Below the pieces are notes generated by a model, which did no database searches, was not told where the DNA came from, and saw nothing but the letters and a program-made list of their open reading frames with translations. From Ceratothoa steindachneri (taxonomy: Eukaryota; Arthropoda; Malacostraca; Isopoda; Cymothoidae), in the NCBI GenBank assembly GCA_963969495.1, contig OZ018325.1, forward strand, positions 203,317,739 through 203,381,738: a stretch of DNA of 64,000 bases. The letters are read 5' to 3'. The position numbers and the translations under genes were made by a program. The first letter of the stretch is position 1, and each line of letters begins with the position of its first letter. Below are positions 32,297 through 42,164 of this stretch, one piece after another.

Positions 32297-33852
32297 AGTA
32301 AACTTGTCGTTGAAGGGTTCTCCGCCTCCGGAGGTAAAGTCCAGCCGGCGGCCTTCCGCGACATCACGACGTGCATTGAATGCTGGCGGAGCAGCATCAC
32401 GGCTAGAGAATGCGGAAAAAAGCGGTCGCTAAGGATTCCGCCACGGACGCGGGGTCCGAGATTGCGGTCCCATTCTCCTGGAGAACGGGAGGGGGGTCCT
32501 GCGAGAACTTGCCCCGAATCCTTTTGACTCGCTTCCACACCTCAGCTAAAGGGGTCTTCCCGTTAAGTGAAGACACGTATGCCCGCCAAGAAGAGCGGCG
32601 GGCGTGCTTCGAAATATACCGGAACCTAGCCCAGCCCGACGAAATTCAGCGACAGTGAAATCGTTCGGGCGGCGCTTATAGCGCATGTAGGCATAACGCT
32701 TCTGTTTGAGGGCCGTCTCACACTCGGCCGACCACCATGGGAGTGGTCGGCGTGCAAAACGGCCAGACGTCCTAGGAATAGTAGTCAGGCCCACGGCGAT
32801 GAGGTTGCCGGAGAAGAACTCAACGGCCTCATCTACCGACCTAAACTCCTCGACTGAGATAGAGAATTCAGTCATTTCCTGAAATGCAGGCCACCGCGCC
32901 CGCGCCAAGCACCACCGAGGTGGTCTCTCAGGCGGCAGTTGCCCTGAAAAGGATATTTGAATGGGAAAGTGATCACTACCATGGAGGTCATCGACCACCT
33001 CCCCAATCAAAATCAGGCTGTGCATCCGAAGAGCACAAAGATAGGTCAAGGCAAGAAAATGAAGCGGTTCTCGGACAGTGATGCGTAAACTCATCCACGT
33101 TTAGGACACCCATCTCAACCATATCGATCAGATCGGCAAGGACTTGTCCCCTGGGATTTATGGAGTAATCTCCCCAGAGAGGATGCCTGCCGTTCAGATC
33201 TCCAAGCAAGAGATAGGGCCTCGGCAACCGTGCCACGACGCGGCGGAAGTCCCCCGCGTCGAAGTCAGCTGACGGTGGAATGTACGCAGAAATGATAGTA
33301 TACCTCCTATCCAGGTGCAGCTGCACAGCCACTGCCTGAAAGGAGGTATCTAAAGAGAAAGGAAGAACGGAGACATCATGCCGGGTGTAAACCGCGCATC
33401 CCCCAGCCCGGCCATCCCGCGGTGGTGGGGTCAAAAGACCCTTATACCCCGGGAGGGCAGGCAGGGGGCACGCGCCTAGCATGGTCTCCTGCAAAAAAAT
33501 AGCTAACGGGGAACGGGACGAGGTGAGCCTCCGCAGCTCCTCCCAGTTGGCCCGGAGTCCACGGCAATTCCATTGAAGGAATATGCCCTCCAGGCCTAGC
33601 TCGAAGGAGACGCGGGGGCCCTCCTCGAATTGAAGACCCTAACGGGAATGGTCGTACGCTTCCCTGGGGCAGAACCCCGGGCACTGTTGGCCGGACAAAG
33701 CGCTGGAGGCGCTGTCGCCTTCGAGGACTTATTGGGGGAGGTTGGGCTCGCCATGCGAGTCTTTTCCTCCCTCCGCCTCGAAACCTTAGGCGGGCGCTGC
33801 GGCTTCGGAGGCGGGGGGGCCTCTTTTCGAGGAACCACCGTCTCCGAGCCAC
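32293..33852 (-). pseudogene. LINE copy F endonuclease and linker
   Basis: Frames 32988-33494 and 32546-33094 cover the endonuclease and linker: QETMLGACPLPALPGYKG, GDLNGRHPLWGD, SDHFPIQISF, then the linker to RT. An extra base near 33000 (CCACCTCCCC against CCACCCCCC) breaks the frame inside the domain, a short loss near 32630 breaks the linker, and an A-run insertion near 32415 separates it from RT. The catalytic residues themselves are kept, so three small indels are all that stop this ORF2. Confidence 0.8.
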
Positions 33853-33856
33853 TCGC

Positions 33857-36142
33857 TCAACCTCGGGGCGTGGGCGAAGGAGCCGAAGCTCCTTTGTTGC
33901 TGTCCTCCTTTCGGGGGACAGCTTTAGGAACCCCTGAGGATGGGTTAGCGACCATCTTCAGGGGTGTTGCCTCATGTGAGTCTAACGACTCGGTGGAGGC
34001 GCGTGGCCGTTTCGCCTTGCGGGAAACGGTCATGCTGGGGGAAGAGAGGGGAGCCCTGGTTTTAGCCGAGGCTGTGTATGAACCCTTTTTGCCGCCAGCT
34101 TTACCAGGGGAGCGCCCGGGTTGGGTAGAGCCCGCAGAAGGGCTCCGAATGGGCGCGGAAACAACCGTGCTCGTTGGCCTGGATGGGCCAGGAGCAGAGG
34201 GTGCCTTTCGAACTACTGAGGCATATGACGTCCCAGGCAGAGCTGGGCGCGCCAGGACCAAGTCCTTAGCCTCACGGAATGAGAGTCTATCCTGGGTCTG
34301 AACGGCCAGGATTTCTTTCTCCAGGAGATATGCACCACATTGCTTCGAAGAAGCAGGGTGCGGCTCTCCACAATTGACACACTTGGCCACACACGATTTG
34401 GACTTATCGTGTGCGACCTTGGAGCAATTTACACAGACTTCGGGTGACCCCGATTTTGCACGTCTACATGATCGATTCGTATGGCCGAAGCGGTGACAGT
34501 AATAGCACTGCCGCGGCAGTGGCACGAATGCCTTCACGCGGTAGCGGCACCAACCGGCACGCACCGACTCAGGGAGCTTGTCACTGTCGAACGTGACGAA
34601 GAGTGTAGGGGTGGGTCTCGAAGCCCCTCCCTGTTTTCTCATCACACGTTCGACCTTGACCGCCCCATGGTAGGCCAGCTCTAGGGTGATGTCCTCAATG
34701 GAGTAGTCAACGAGTTCCCTCGCATAAACTACTCCCTTCACAAAGTTCATGGTAGAGTGCGGCGTCACACTCACCGGGGTGCCATGAAGTGTCCGAAGAG
34801 CACTTATCTTGGCCGCCTCGGCGGGATTCGCCGCATTCGCCAGAAGGCTGCCGTCCGAGAAACGGGTCACCTTCGGCTCTCTACCAATTGCACTAGCTAA
34901 TCCTCTCCTCTGATCGATCATGTTGCCCTTGGACAACATGGTGCCATCAGTGGAGCGAATAACGAGGAAGCGTTTGAAGCCAGCGGGCTCGAAAACGCCA
35001 GGTAACCTCTGAATGACGGGCCCCGATGTCATCGAGGCTCTGCCCTGTGCACTTTTGGTGTTAGTCTTGGTCAGGGGCTCCGCACACGAGGGGGTAGAGG
35101 GGCCGGATGTGCCGATCTTGGCTTGGTCGCCTACCAAAGTGGCAGCAGACCCATCCGTCCCCGCAGCCCCCGCGGATGGAGAGGAGCCCCGAGTCTTTTT
35201 CGTCTTTTTAGTCTTTTTCTTTTTTGGAGAGGAGGGCGGGGAATGAACCCGCTTTTCACCTCCGCCGGCAGAAGCCCCCAGGCCAGATGGACCGGACTCA
35301 GCCAGGTTTCTCTCTGAAATGGAAAAGGTCCTGGTTGTCGTAGGGGCACCTGTCGGAGGAGATCCCTCCCCTCCTTTTACTGCCTCGGAGCCCTCAGCCA
35401 TTTGAGGAGGACCTTGCATAGGGTCGGATTCAGGTTCGGTGCTTGGCGCCGAGCCCGAATTCCCCCCCATGGAAGGCCCTACCGTCTGAGGCTGGGTCTC
35501 CTCAAGGACCATGTTTATCACGGGAGGGGCCTCCAGTTGGCCATCCCCTCCCAGGACATCGCAGGTCCCCTTGGCAGTGTCGCCAGTCTTGTGTGGGGAG
35601 GCACAGGCCTTGACCCCAGCAAGGTTTAAAATTCTTGCCAGCAGGTCTTTTGAGGGAAGCGACCGAAGGGGCCTGGCTTCCCTCTCCCCCCTGAGGGGGT
35701 TTGCCCTACCGAGCCGCTTTGATGGGGAGCGGCTGGCTAAGGGCTGCCTGCTGGCTTTCTTGGCAGTCCCCTTGGAAAGAAAAGAGGGGACTGCCGCTGG
35801 GAAAAGGGAGGTGCCCGAAAGCACCTCCAGAGAAGGGGGTGAGGGGGAGTCCCCTGCACCCGTAGGCGAAGGAGAGGAGTAAGCCTCCTCTCCGGTTAGA
35901 GAAATATGGAGGGTCCCCTGTGCAAGCACAGGGGGGGGGGACCTCCATTTTTTTGCTGGAGCTGCCCGAGGGCGGCTCCGTCGATGGAACAGGGGAAGTT
36001 GAGGGTTGGGTTTTTTTTTTTTTTTAATCATCATTAGGCATAATGACCCTTTTTTAAACACGGGATGCAATCGCGCACACCTCTCGCAGTAGCCCGCACT
36101 GCGAGAGGTGCTTACAAGCCCGGCAGAGCCAGGCGCCGCCAT
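33857..36142 (-). CDS. LINE copy F ORF1, gag-like CCHC protein (761 codons)
   Basis: The only unbroken ORF1 frame in the block. It contains the Ser/Pro/Gly-rich N-terminal region, a Lys-rich stretch KKKKTKKTKKTRGSSPSAG, the gag-like block FKRFLVIRSTDGTMLSKGN, the ELVDYSIEDITLELA region, and three zinc knuckles from about residue 546: CYYCHRFGHTNRSC, CVNCSKVAHDKSKSC, CVNCGEPHPASSKQC, then a basic tail. This layout is usual for ORF1 of I/R1-group LINEs, which bind RNA and assemble the particle. The Met at 36142 is probably not the true start: the family start lies near 36045, and a 15-nt A run (36011-36025 on the plus strand as T) gives MMIKKKKKPNPQ in this frame. The tail stops close to where ORF2 begins in another frame. 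Confidence 0.88.
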   Translation of the reverse strand: MAAPGSAGLVSTSRSAGYCERCARLHPVFKKGSLCLMMIKKKKKPNPQLPLFHRRSRPRAAPAKKWRSPPPVLAQGTLHISLTGEEAYSSPSPTGAGDSPSPPSLEVLSGTSLFPAAVPSFLSKGTAKKASRQPLASRSPSKRLGRANPLRGEREARPLRSLPSKDLLARILNLAGVKACASPHKTGDTAKGTCDVLGGDGQLEAPPVINMVLEETQPQTVGPSMGGNSGSAPSTEPESDPMQGPPQMAEGSEAVKGGEGSPPTGAPTTTRTFSISERNLAESGPSGLGASAGGGEKRVHSPPSSPKKKKTKKTKKTRGSSPSAGAAGTDGSAATLVGDQAKIGTSGPSTPSCAEPLTKTNTKSAQGRASMTSGPVIQRLPGVFEPAGFKRFLVIRSTDGTMLSKGNMIDQRRGLASAIGREPKVTRFSDGSLLANAANPAEAAKISALRTLHGTPVSVTPHSTMNFVKGVVYARELVDYSIEDITLELAYHGAVKVERVMRKQGGASRPTPTLFVTFDSDKLPESVRAGWCRYRVKAFVPLPRQCYYCHRFGHTNRSCRRAKSGSPEVCVNCSKVAHDKSKSCVAKCVNCGEPHPASSKQCGAYLLEKEILAVQTQDRLSFREAKDLVLARPALPGTSYASVVRKAPSAPGPSRPTSTVVSAPIRSPSAGSTQPGRSPGKAGGKKGSYTASAKTRAPLSSPSMTVSRKAKRPRASTESLDSHEATPLKMVANPSSGVPKAVPRKEDSNKGASAPSPTPRG

Positions 36143-36496
36143 TTAAGACCACATCTCCCGCCTGGTGGCCTGGCAGTCCATCGGCTTGGCGGCTCCACCT
36201 TAGACACGGCGTAAAAATTAATAGATTGTGAAGAGGAGAGGAAAAGGGATGTGAGGAAGGTATGGGTGGGGATGAAGCAGGTAGTTAAAAACCAGCCACC
36301 CCAGACCGGAGCTCAGGGGTTAGGGAACATTGTTCCCCACCCCCTCAGCCCCGATGCGGGACGGTTGGCTGAGAGGAAGGTCAGCATCTACCCTGTGAAA
36401 TTAGAGGCTGACCAGAGAAAGTTGTGGGAGAGGTTGTGTGAAAAGAGAGGAAACAAGTGTTTTGAAGGAACGAAGAGAGGCTAAGCTGGGGCCGGA
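36143..36496 (-). other. LINE copy F 5' UTR
   Basis: Homologous to 12250-12530, 21240-21510, 22740-23030 and 29590-29690 of the other copies. It probably contains the internal promoter, as in other LINEs, but no motif proves this. Confidence 0.6.
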
Positions 36497-36510
36497 CTTA
36501 CGGGTTGAAG
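36497..36510. repeat. Target-site duplication of the E/F block, right
   Basis: CTTACGGGTTGAAG; partner at 23106-23119 with one mismatch. Confidence 0.65.
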
Positions 36511-36645
36511 TAAGGAAGAGAGGCTAAGCTGGGGCCGGACGGGGTGCTGGGGCCGGACGGGGTGCTGGGGCCGGACGGGGTGCTGAGTCCCGTCAGCACG
36601 GCGGCCAGGATGGCAAATCGCCGCGCCCCTTACGGGGGCAAGGAG
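36511..36645 (-). mobile_element. Residual LINE 5' UTR, probably end of copy A
   Basis: Begins with AAGGAAGAGAGG, which continues the copy A 5' UTR cut at 12533. It contains three tandem GGGGCCGGACGGGGTGCT units (about 36530-36585) and the family's 5' terminus ending in CCCCTTACGGGGG. After it the GC-rich LINE block ends. Confidence 0.55.
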
Positions 36646-37021
36646 GGGGGGATGAGGTCTTAGGAATTAAGCCTCTCTCCTCTAACGGCTCTTCTCCTTA
36701 ATGGCGAGGACTATTTCTGGTTTTTGTTGCAAACCGGGATAGGAAGTTTCTCTGACGAGAGATGTACGAGAGTGATTCTCAATACAAACAAAGCTAATTC
36801 CTGGTGACCGCCAGGAACTGGCTTGGCATGAGCTTCTTCACTGTTCTTTCCTTTGATTGCCGGGGCACTCCCGCCAGACTTCGTCGTGTCTATCTCTAAC
36901 TCGATCTTTCCCGTTCTTCTCCATTTATCTGCCTATATACTTCACTAACCCACTGAGTGTAGGGAAAGGCGGGGGGATGAGGTCTTAGGAATTAAACCTC
37001 TCTCCTCTAACGGCTCTTCTC
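36646..37021. repeat. 51-bp direct repeat flanking 274 bp
   Basis: Positions 36646-36696 and 36971-37021 are the same 51 bp with one difference (GGATGAGGTCTTAGGAATTA, then G or A, then CCTCTCTCC). The 274 bp between them resemble nothing I can name. It may be a tandem duplication or a long duplication around a small insert. Confidence 0.85.
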
Positions 37022-38550
<1,529 letters not shown>

Positions 38551-38651
38551 CTTAGTCACTTTAATGTCATTTATTATTAATGTGAAAAGGAACTAAAAAA
38601 AAAATAGCAAACATTAGAGCTATTCAAAGAGATTTCTTCAAAATATTGACG

Positions 38652-38652
<1 letters not shown>

Positions 38653-38710
<58 letters not shown>
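38653..38710. repeat. (TA)n microsatellite
   Basis: TA run of about 58 bp between the mariner remnant and an unassigned stretch. Confidence 0.97.
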
Positions 38711-38713
<3 letters not shown>

Positions 38714-39027
38714 ATCGAAAGAACTACAGTAACGTACATCTAAATGCAGGAGAGAAGCTACTGTATTCTACACGAATTTATTGCGAATAACAATTACGGA
38801 AAGATGCTTAACCTAAGTACACAGAAAGTTACAAGTCAGAATTTAATCCGGGGGTTCTGCAGTAAGCCATTTTTGAGTCGAGTTAGGAAGGGTATTTTGA
38901 ATATCTCTTGATTGTCCAAAGTTATATTTGGAATAATCTATACATTTTACACAAATCATATACAACGCTAATAGTAGAAGGATCATTCTGCACTAAAAGT
39001 TTATAGATATTATTTCTATAATTAAAT

Positions 39028-39030
<3 letters not shown>

Positions 39031-39077
<47 letters not shown>
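39031..39077. repeat. (TA)n microsatellite
   Basis: TA run of about 47 bp at the low-coordinate side of a PLE remnant. Confidence 0.97.
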
Positions 39078-39081
<4 letters not shown>

Positions 39082-39099
39082 TATTTTTTTTAATATGAA

Positions 39100-40080
39100 A
39101 GAGTATGACAAAAGCTGGATTAAAAGGAAGTACAAGAGTAGTATTGTTATTAAGAGAAGGGTGAGGGGCGACACGTTAAAAAGACTTTAGCTAACTAATG
39201 ACAGTTATCGGAGAAATGGAGGAGATAGCAATGTTTGTATCCATTTAAATTTTTTTAGAATTTTAGTGTCAAAGGAGTCAGGACTGACCACGCGAGGAGC
39301 ACGAAGAAACAAAGATAAAAACAGATATTTTAACTTTAATTTGATGAGAGGAGTAAAAATGAATATGCATCGGAAGAAGAATTCGTCGGCCTAGGATAGA
39401 CAGAGAATTTCGAACCAGAAGAAATGCGGTATATTAAAAAATCTAGGAATGGATGTGGTACGTTATGTTCTAGTTCAAGAGTAAATTCAATAGGAGGTAT
39501 GAGCGAGTTAAGTTTGCTCAAAAGGTGTATATTTTACGAATCGGGCTATAAGCATACAATGCCATCGATGTATCGAAACCAAATAGGGAAGTAAAGAATA
39601 GTGGGGAGGTAAACCGTTTCATAAAGATTAATATCTAAGTTAAATAAAACGGAGCTAGAGCAATTTTTAACCAGATAATTTAGAATTGAAAAAAAAAGCA
39701 TAGTCCTTAGTTCAGATTGAAACAAGAAAAAAGTACGATCTTTAGTTCAGATTGAAACAAGTTGTAAAAAAAGTACGATCTTTAGTTCAGATTGAAACAA
39801 GTTGTAAAAATAAATTAGGTGGCACAGGTAATTCAATATTACAAAATTTATATTTAATAAATTGAAACAGATCATCGACCCGAACTTAGCGGAAAGGGAA
39901 CAAACATCGAATCTAACAAGACTGAAGTAGGTTTAGTGAAGGATGGCAGTGTTATTCTACGAGGTTAGATTTATTAGTTATATTGGTTCTAAGATGTATC
40001 CTACAGGAGGGGTAAGGTAAATCGTTAACCATTCACAGAAAACATAAAACAGTACCCACAAAACTAATATGGGACATAAA
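39100..40080 (-). pseudogene. Second Penelope-like RT, decayed
   Basis: Minus-strand pieces of a PLE RT in scattered frames: FDVCSLSAKF near 39900, FPIWFRYIDGIV near 39570, and IEFTLELEHNVPHPFLDFLIY plus PTNSSSDAYSF at 39336-39521 (first written as two adjoining parts). The order matches the RT of the element at 5862-6641 (IWLRYIDDVFS, LPFLDVLI, YRKPTHSNAYI). The YIDD box reads YIDG, so one catalytic Asp is lost. No GIY-YIG domain was found before the (TA)n array. Confidence 0.65.
39701..39810. repeat. 40-bp tandem duplication inside PLE remnant
   Basis: Two identical 40-bp units (39731-39770 and 39771-39810) around CTTTAGTTCAGATTGAAACA, preceded by a partial third unit at 39701-39730. Confidence 0.9.
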
Positions 40081-40344
40081 TAATTATTGTGTTTGTGGGT
40101 TTTAACAAGGCCATAAATTTATTGAGTTTATTTTGTATTTACCTTTATTTTGTCACTTCATCTGCTTCTATTTTTAATATAAATGCTACTAATTTCTTTT
40201 GGGGAGCGTTCTCTAGACTCACCCTCTTGCTATTTAGCGTCATTTGGAATGGAGTTAGAAATTACTTGGAACCTGCGTTTCATTTTCCTTGTGGGCTTTG
40301 CTGCATTTATTGCTTACTCTCGCGATACCTCTTTTTTCCATATA

Positions 40345-41605
40345 CAGGGTTGGACAAAATAATTGCAACAATAGAAATTTAACACGAGGATTTCAATGAG
40401 CTATTCATTATATTACGAAAATCCATCCAAATTTCATTGTGAGTGTTTTGTTTTTATCGTAGATACATAGTTTTATTTATCAACTTTAATGACTTTGTAT
40501 TTCCTTTTCCAGATCGTGGTATAGATGCTAAGATGCGTGACATTACCGAGTTCGAAAAAGGGCAAATTGTTGTGCTCGAATTGCAGGACCTTCCGTCACC
40601 AGAACAGCTAAACTCCTTGTTTTTTTCGAGAGCTACCATATCAAGGACCATGGCAAAATTCAAGAAGCACGGCAAACCCTTCAGCAGGAAGAGTAATTCC
40701 GGCAGGACTTCGAAGAACGCTGAAAGAGACCCACGTGTGTTGAAGAGCAGTGATGAAAAATCCCTGGACAACTGCGCCCAAAGTGACTGCAGAGTTGAAT
40801 CAACATCTCACTAGCCCAGTTTCGAGCAAAACCGTCCGCCGTGAGCTCAATAAAACTGGATATCATGTAAGAGCCGCCATCAGGAAACCTCTGCTTTCCC
40901 ATATAAACATTCAGAAAAGGCTGAACTGGTGTAGAGATTACAAGGTCTGGTCTACAGACCAATGGAAACAAGTAATATTCTCCAACGAGTCCAGTTTTTT
41001 TCCCCCACTGCGGGGCGAGTTTATGTGTGGTGGTAGCCCTGGGAGGCTTTTAATCCTGATTGCCTTCTTCCTACAATGAAGCACGGAGGAGGGTCAGTGA
41101 TGGTTTGGGCAGCTATATCTTGGAATTCTCTTCCTCTAATCGTTGTCCTGCATAGTAGGATCAACAGCAAAGAATATCTGAATATTTTAGAAGATCACGT
41201 CTATCCAATGGTCTAGACATTATTCCCTGAAGGTGAGTCCTTTTTTCAAGATAACAATGTCCTATTACACACCGCCCATGTGGTTAAGAATTGATATGAG
41301 GAGCATAGGAGTGAGCTATAACACATGGAGTGACCCCCACAATCTCTTGATCTTAATATTATTGCGCATTTATGGTGCGTCCTAGAGCGACAAGTTAGAA
41401 GTCGTTACACTCAACCGTCGAGTCTGAAACAGCTGAAGCAGGTATTGCAAAAAGAATGACTCAAGACTCCTCTCAATGAAGTCAGGAAGCTGTATGAATC
41501 AATTCCAAGAGGCGTCGACGCTGTTCAAAAAGCAAATGCAGGACCAACTCCGTATTAATATTCATCATGGAATTTAACGTGTTCCAATTATTTTGTCCAA
41601 CCCCA
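40345..41605 (+). mobile_element. Tc1-like DNA transposon with both TIRs
   Basis: GGGTTGGACAAAATAATTG at 40347-40365 has its reverse complement at 41586-41604, and TA dinucleotides lie outside both ends, as expected for Tc1/mariner insertion. Length about 1.26 kb, normal for a full Tc1. The transposase between them is on the plus strand and broken. Confidence 0.88.
40510..41560 (+). pseudogene. Tc1-like transposase, inactive
   Basis: N-terminal DNA-binding region at 40510-40720 (FEKGQIVVLELQDL, SRATISRTMAKFKKHGK), then a frame change to 40750-41079 (SSKTVRRELNKTGYHVRAA, IQKRLNWCRDYKVW, KQVIFSNESSFF), then MKHGGGSVMVWAAISW, FQDNN and PPQSLDLNIIAHLW. The DDE catalytic domain has two of three acids changed: the FSDES-type block reads FSNES (Asp to Asn), and DLNPIEHLW reads DLNIIAHLW (Glu to Ala). 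Stops lie near 41213, 41296 and 41320. A cut-and-paste transposase that can no longer work; ends may still be mobilised in trans. Confidence 0.85.
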
Positions 41606-41615
41606 TATATATATA

Positions 41616-41678
<63 letters not shown>
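41606..41678. repeat. (TA)n microsatellite
   Basis: TA run with two ATTA interruptions, starting at the right end of the Tc1-like element. Confidence 0.95.
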
Positions 41679-42164
41679 GTCACAAACTGGGGTCAGGTGA
41701 GATGCCCAGATTGTTTAACCCCAAAAGTTTATAGCCAAGGATAGAAGATGCGTCGACTTAAAACGAAAAACTTTATTTACAAATGTTTGATAAATGAATC
41801 GACTTGAAAATGCCGATATATTCCAAGACTAAATTATCATAGAAAGGACCTAAAAATTAATCACATCTTTGATAGGTTGAGCTAAGGAATGGCCTTTTGG
41901 AACAAAAATATTTAGAGTATGGAAGACAACAAATATGTACACAAAAATAACGCACGTATGATATTCCTACGCGTACAAAAATAAAGGGGGCACACACGAC
42001 CACCAATATCAGGCCTAGTATGGGCCACACAAAAACAAGGACACCACACACGGTTGTCCTACCAAGGATGCACGAGAGGCACAACACTCGCGGTAAACCC
42101 GCACTAAAATGCAAAAGGGGTACAACTCTGCCGGTTGTCTTGCACTAAGTCAATCAATCACAAT
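41679..42164. other. Unassigned flank of the minisatellite
   Basis: Starts TGTCACAAACTGGGGTCAGG. Contains many ACAC-rich words but no coding sequence. The TG start and a CA near 45840 on the far side of the minisatellite could be the ends of an LTR-like unit that carries the array; I could not confirm this. Confidence 0.3.

Larger units (their letters stand above)
29692..36496 (-). mobile_element. LINE copy F, near full length
   Basis: Starts with a 16-nt T run (29692-29707). It has 3' UTR with hairpins, ORF2 with three small indels, unbroken ORF1 and 5' UTR. It joins copy E at 29691 inside the 5' UTR of E. The expected remainder of the E 5' UTR is not separately visible and may have merged with that of F by recombination, so the high-coordinate end is approximate. 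Confidence 0.8.

Noticed and set aside
29867..36142. Copy F as a fully active LINE
   Set aside because: ORF1 and RT-RNase H are open, but three small indels break ORF2 between endonuclease and RT, and the RNase H Glu is changed.
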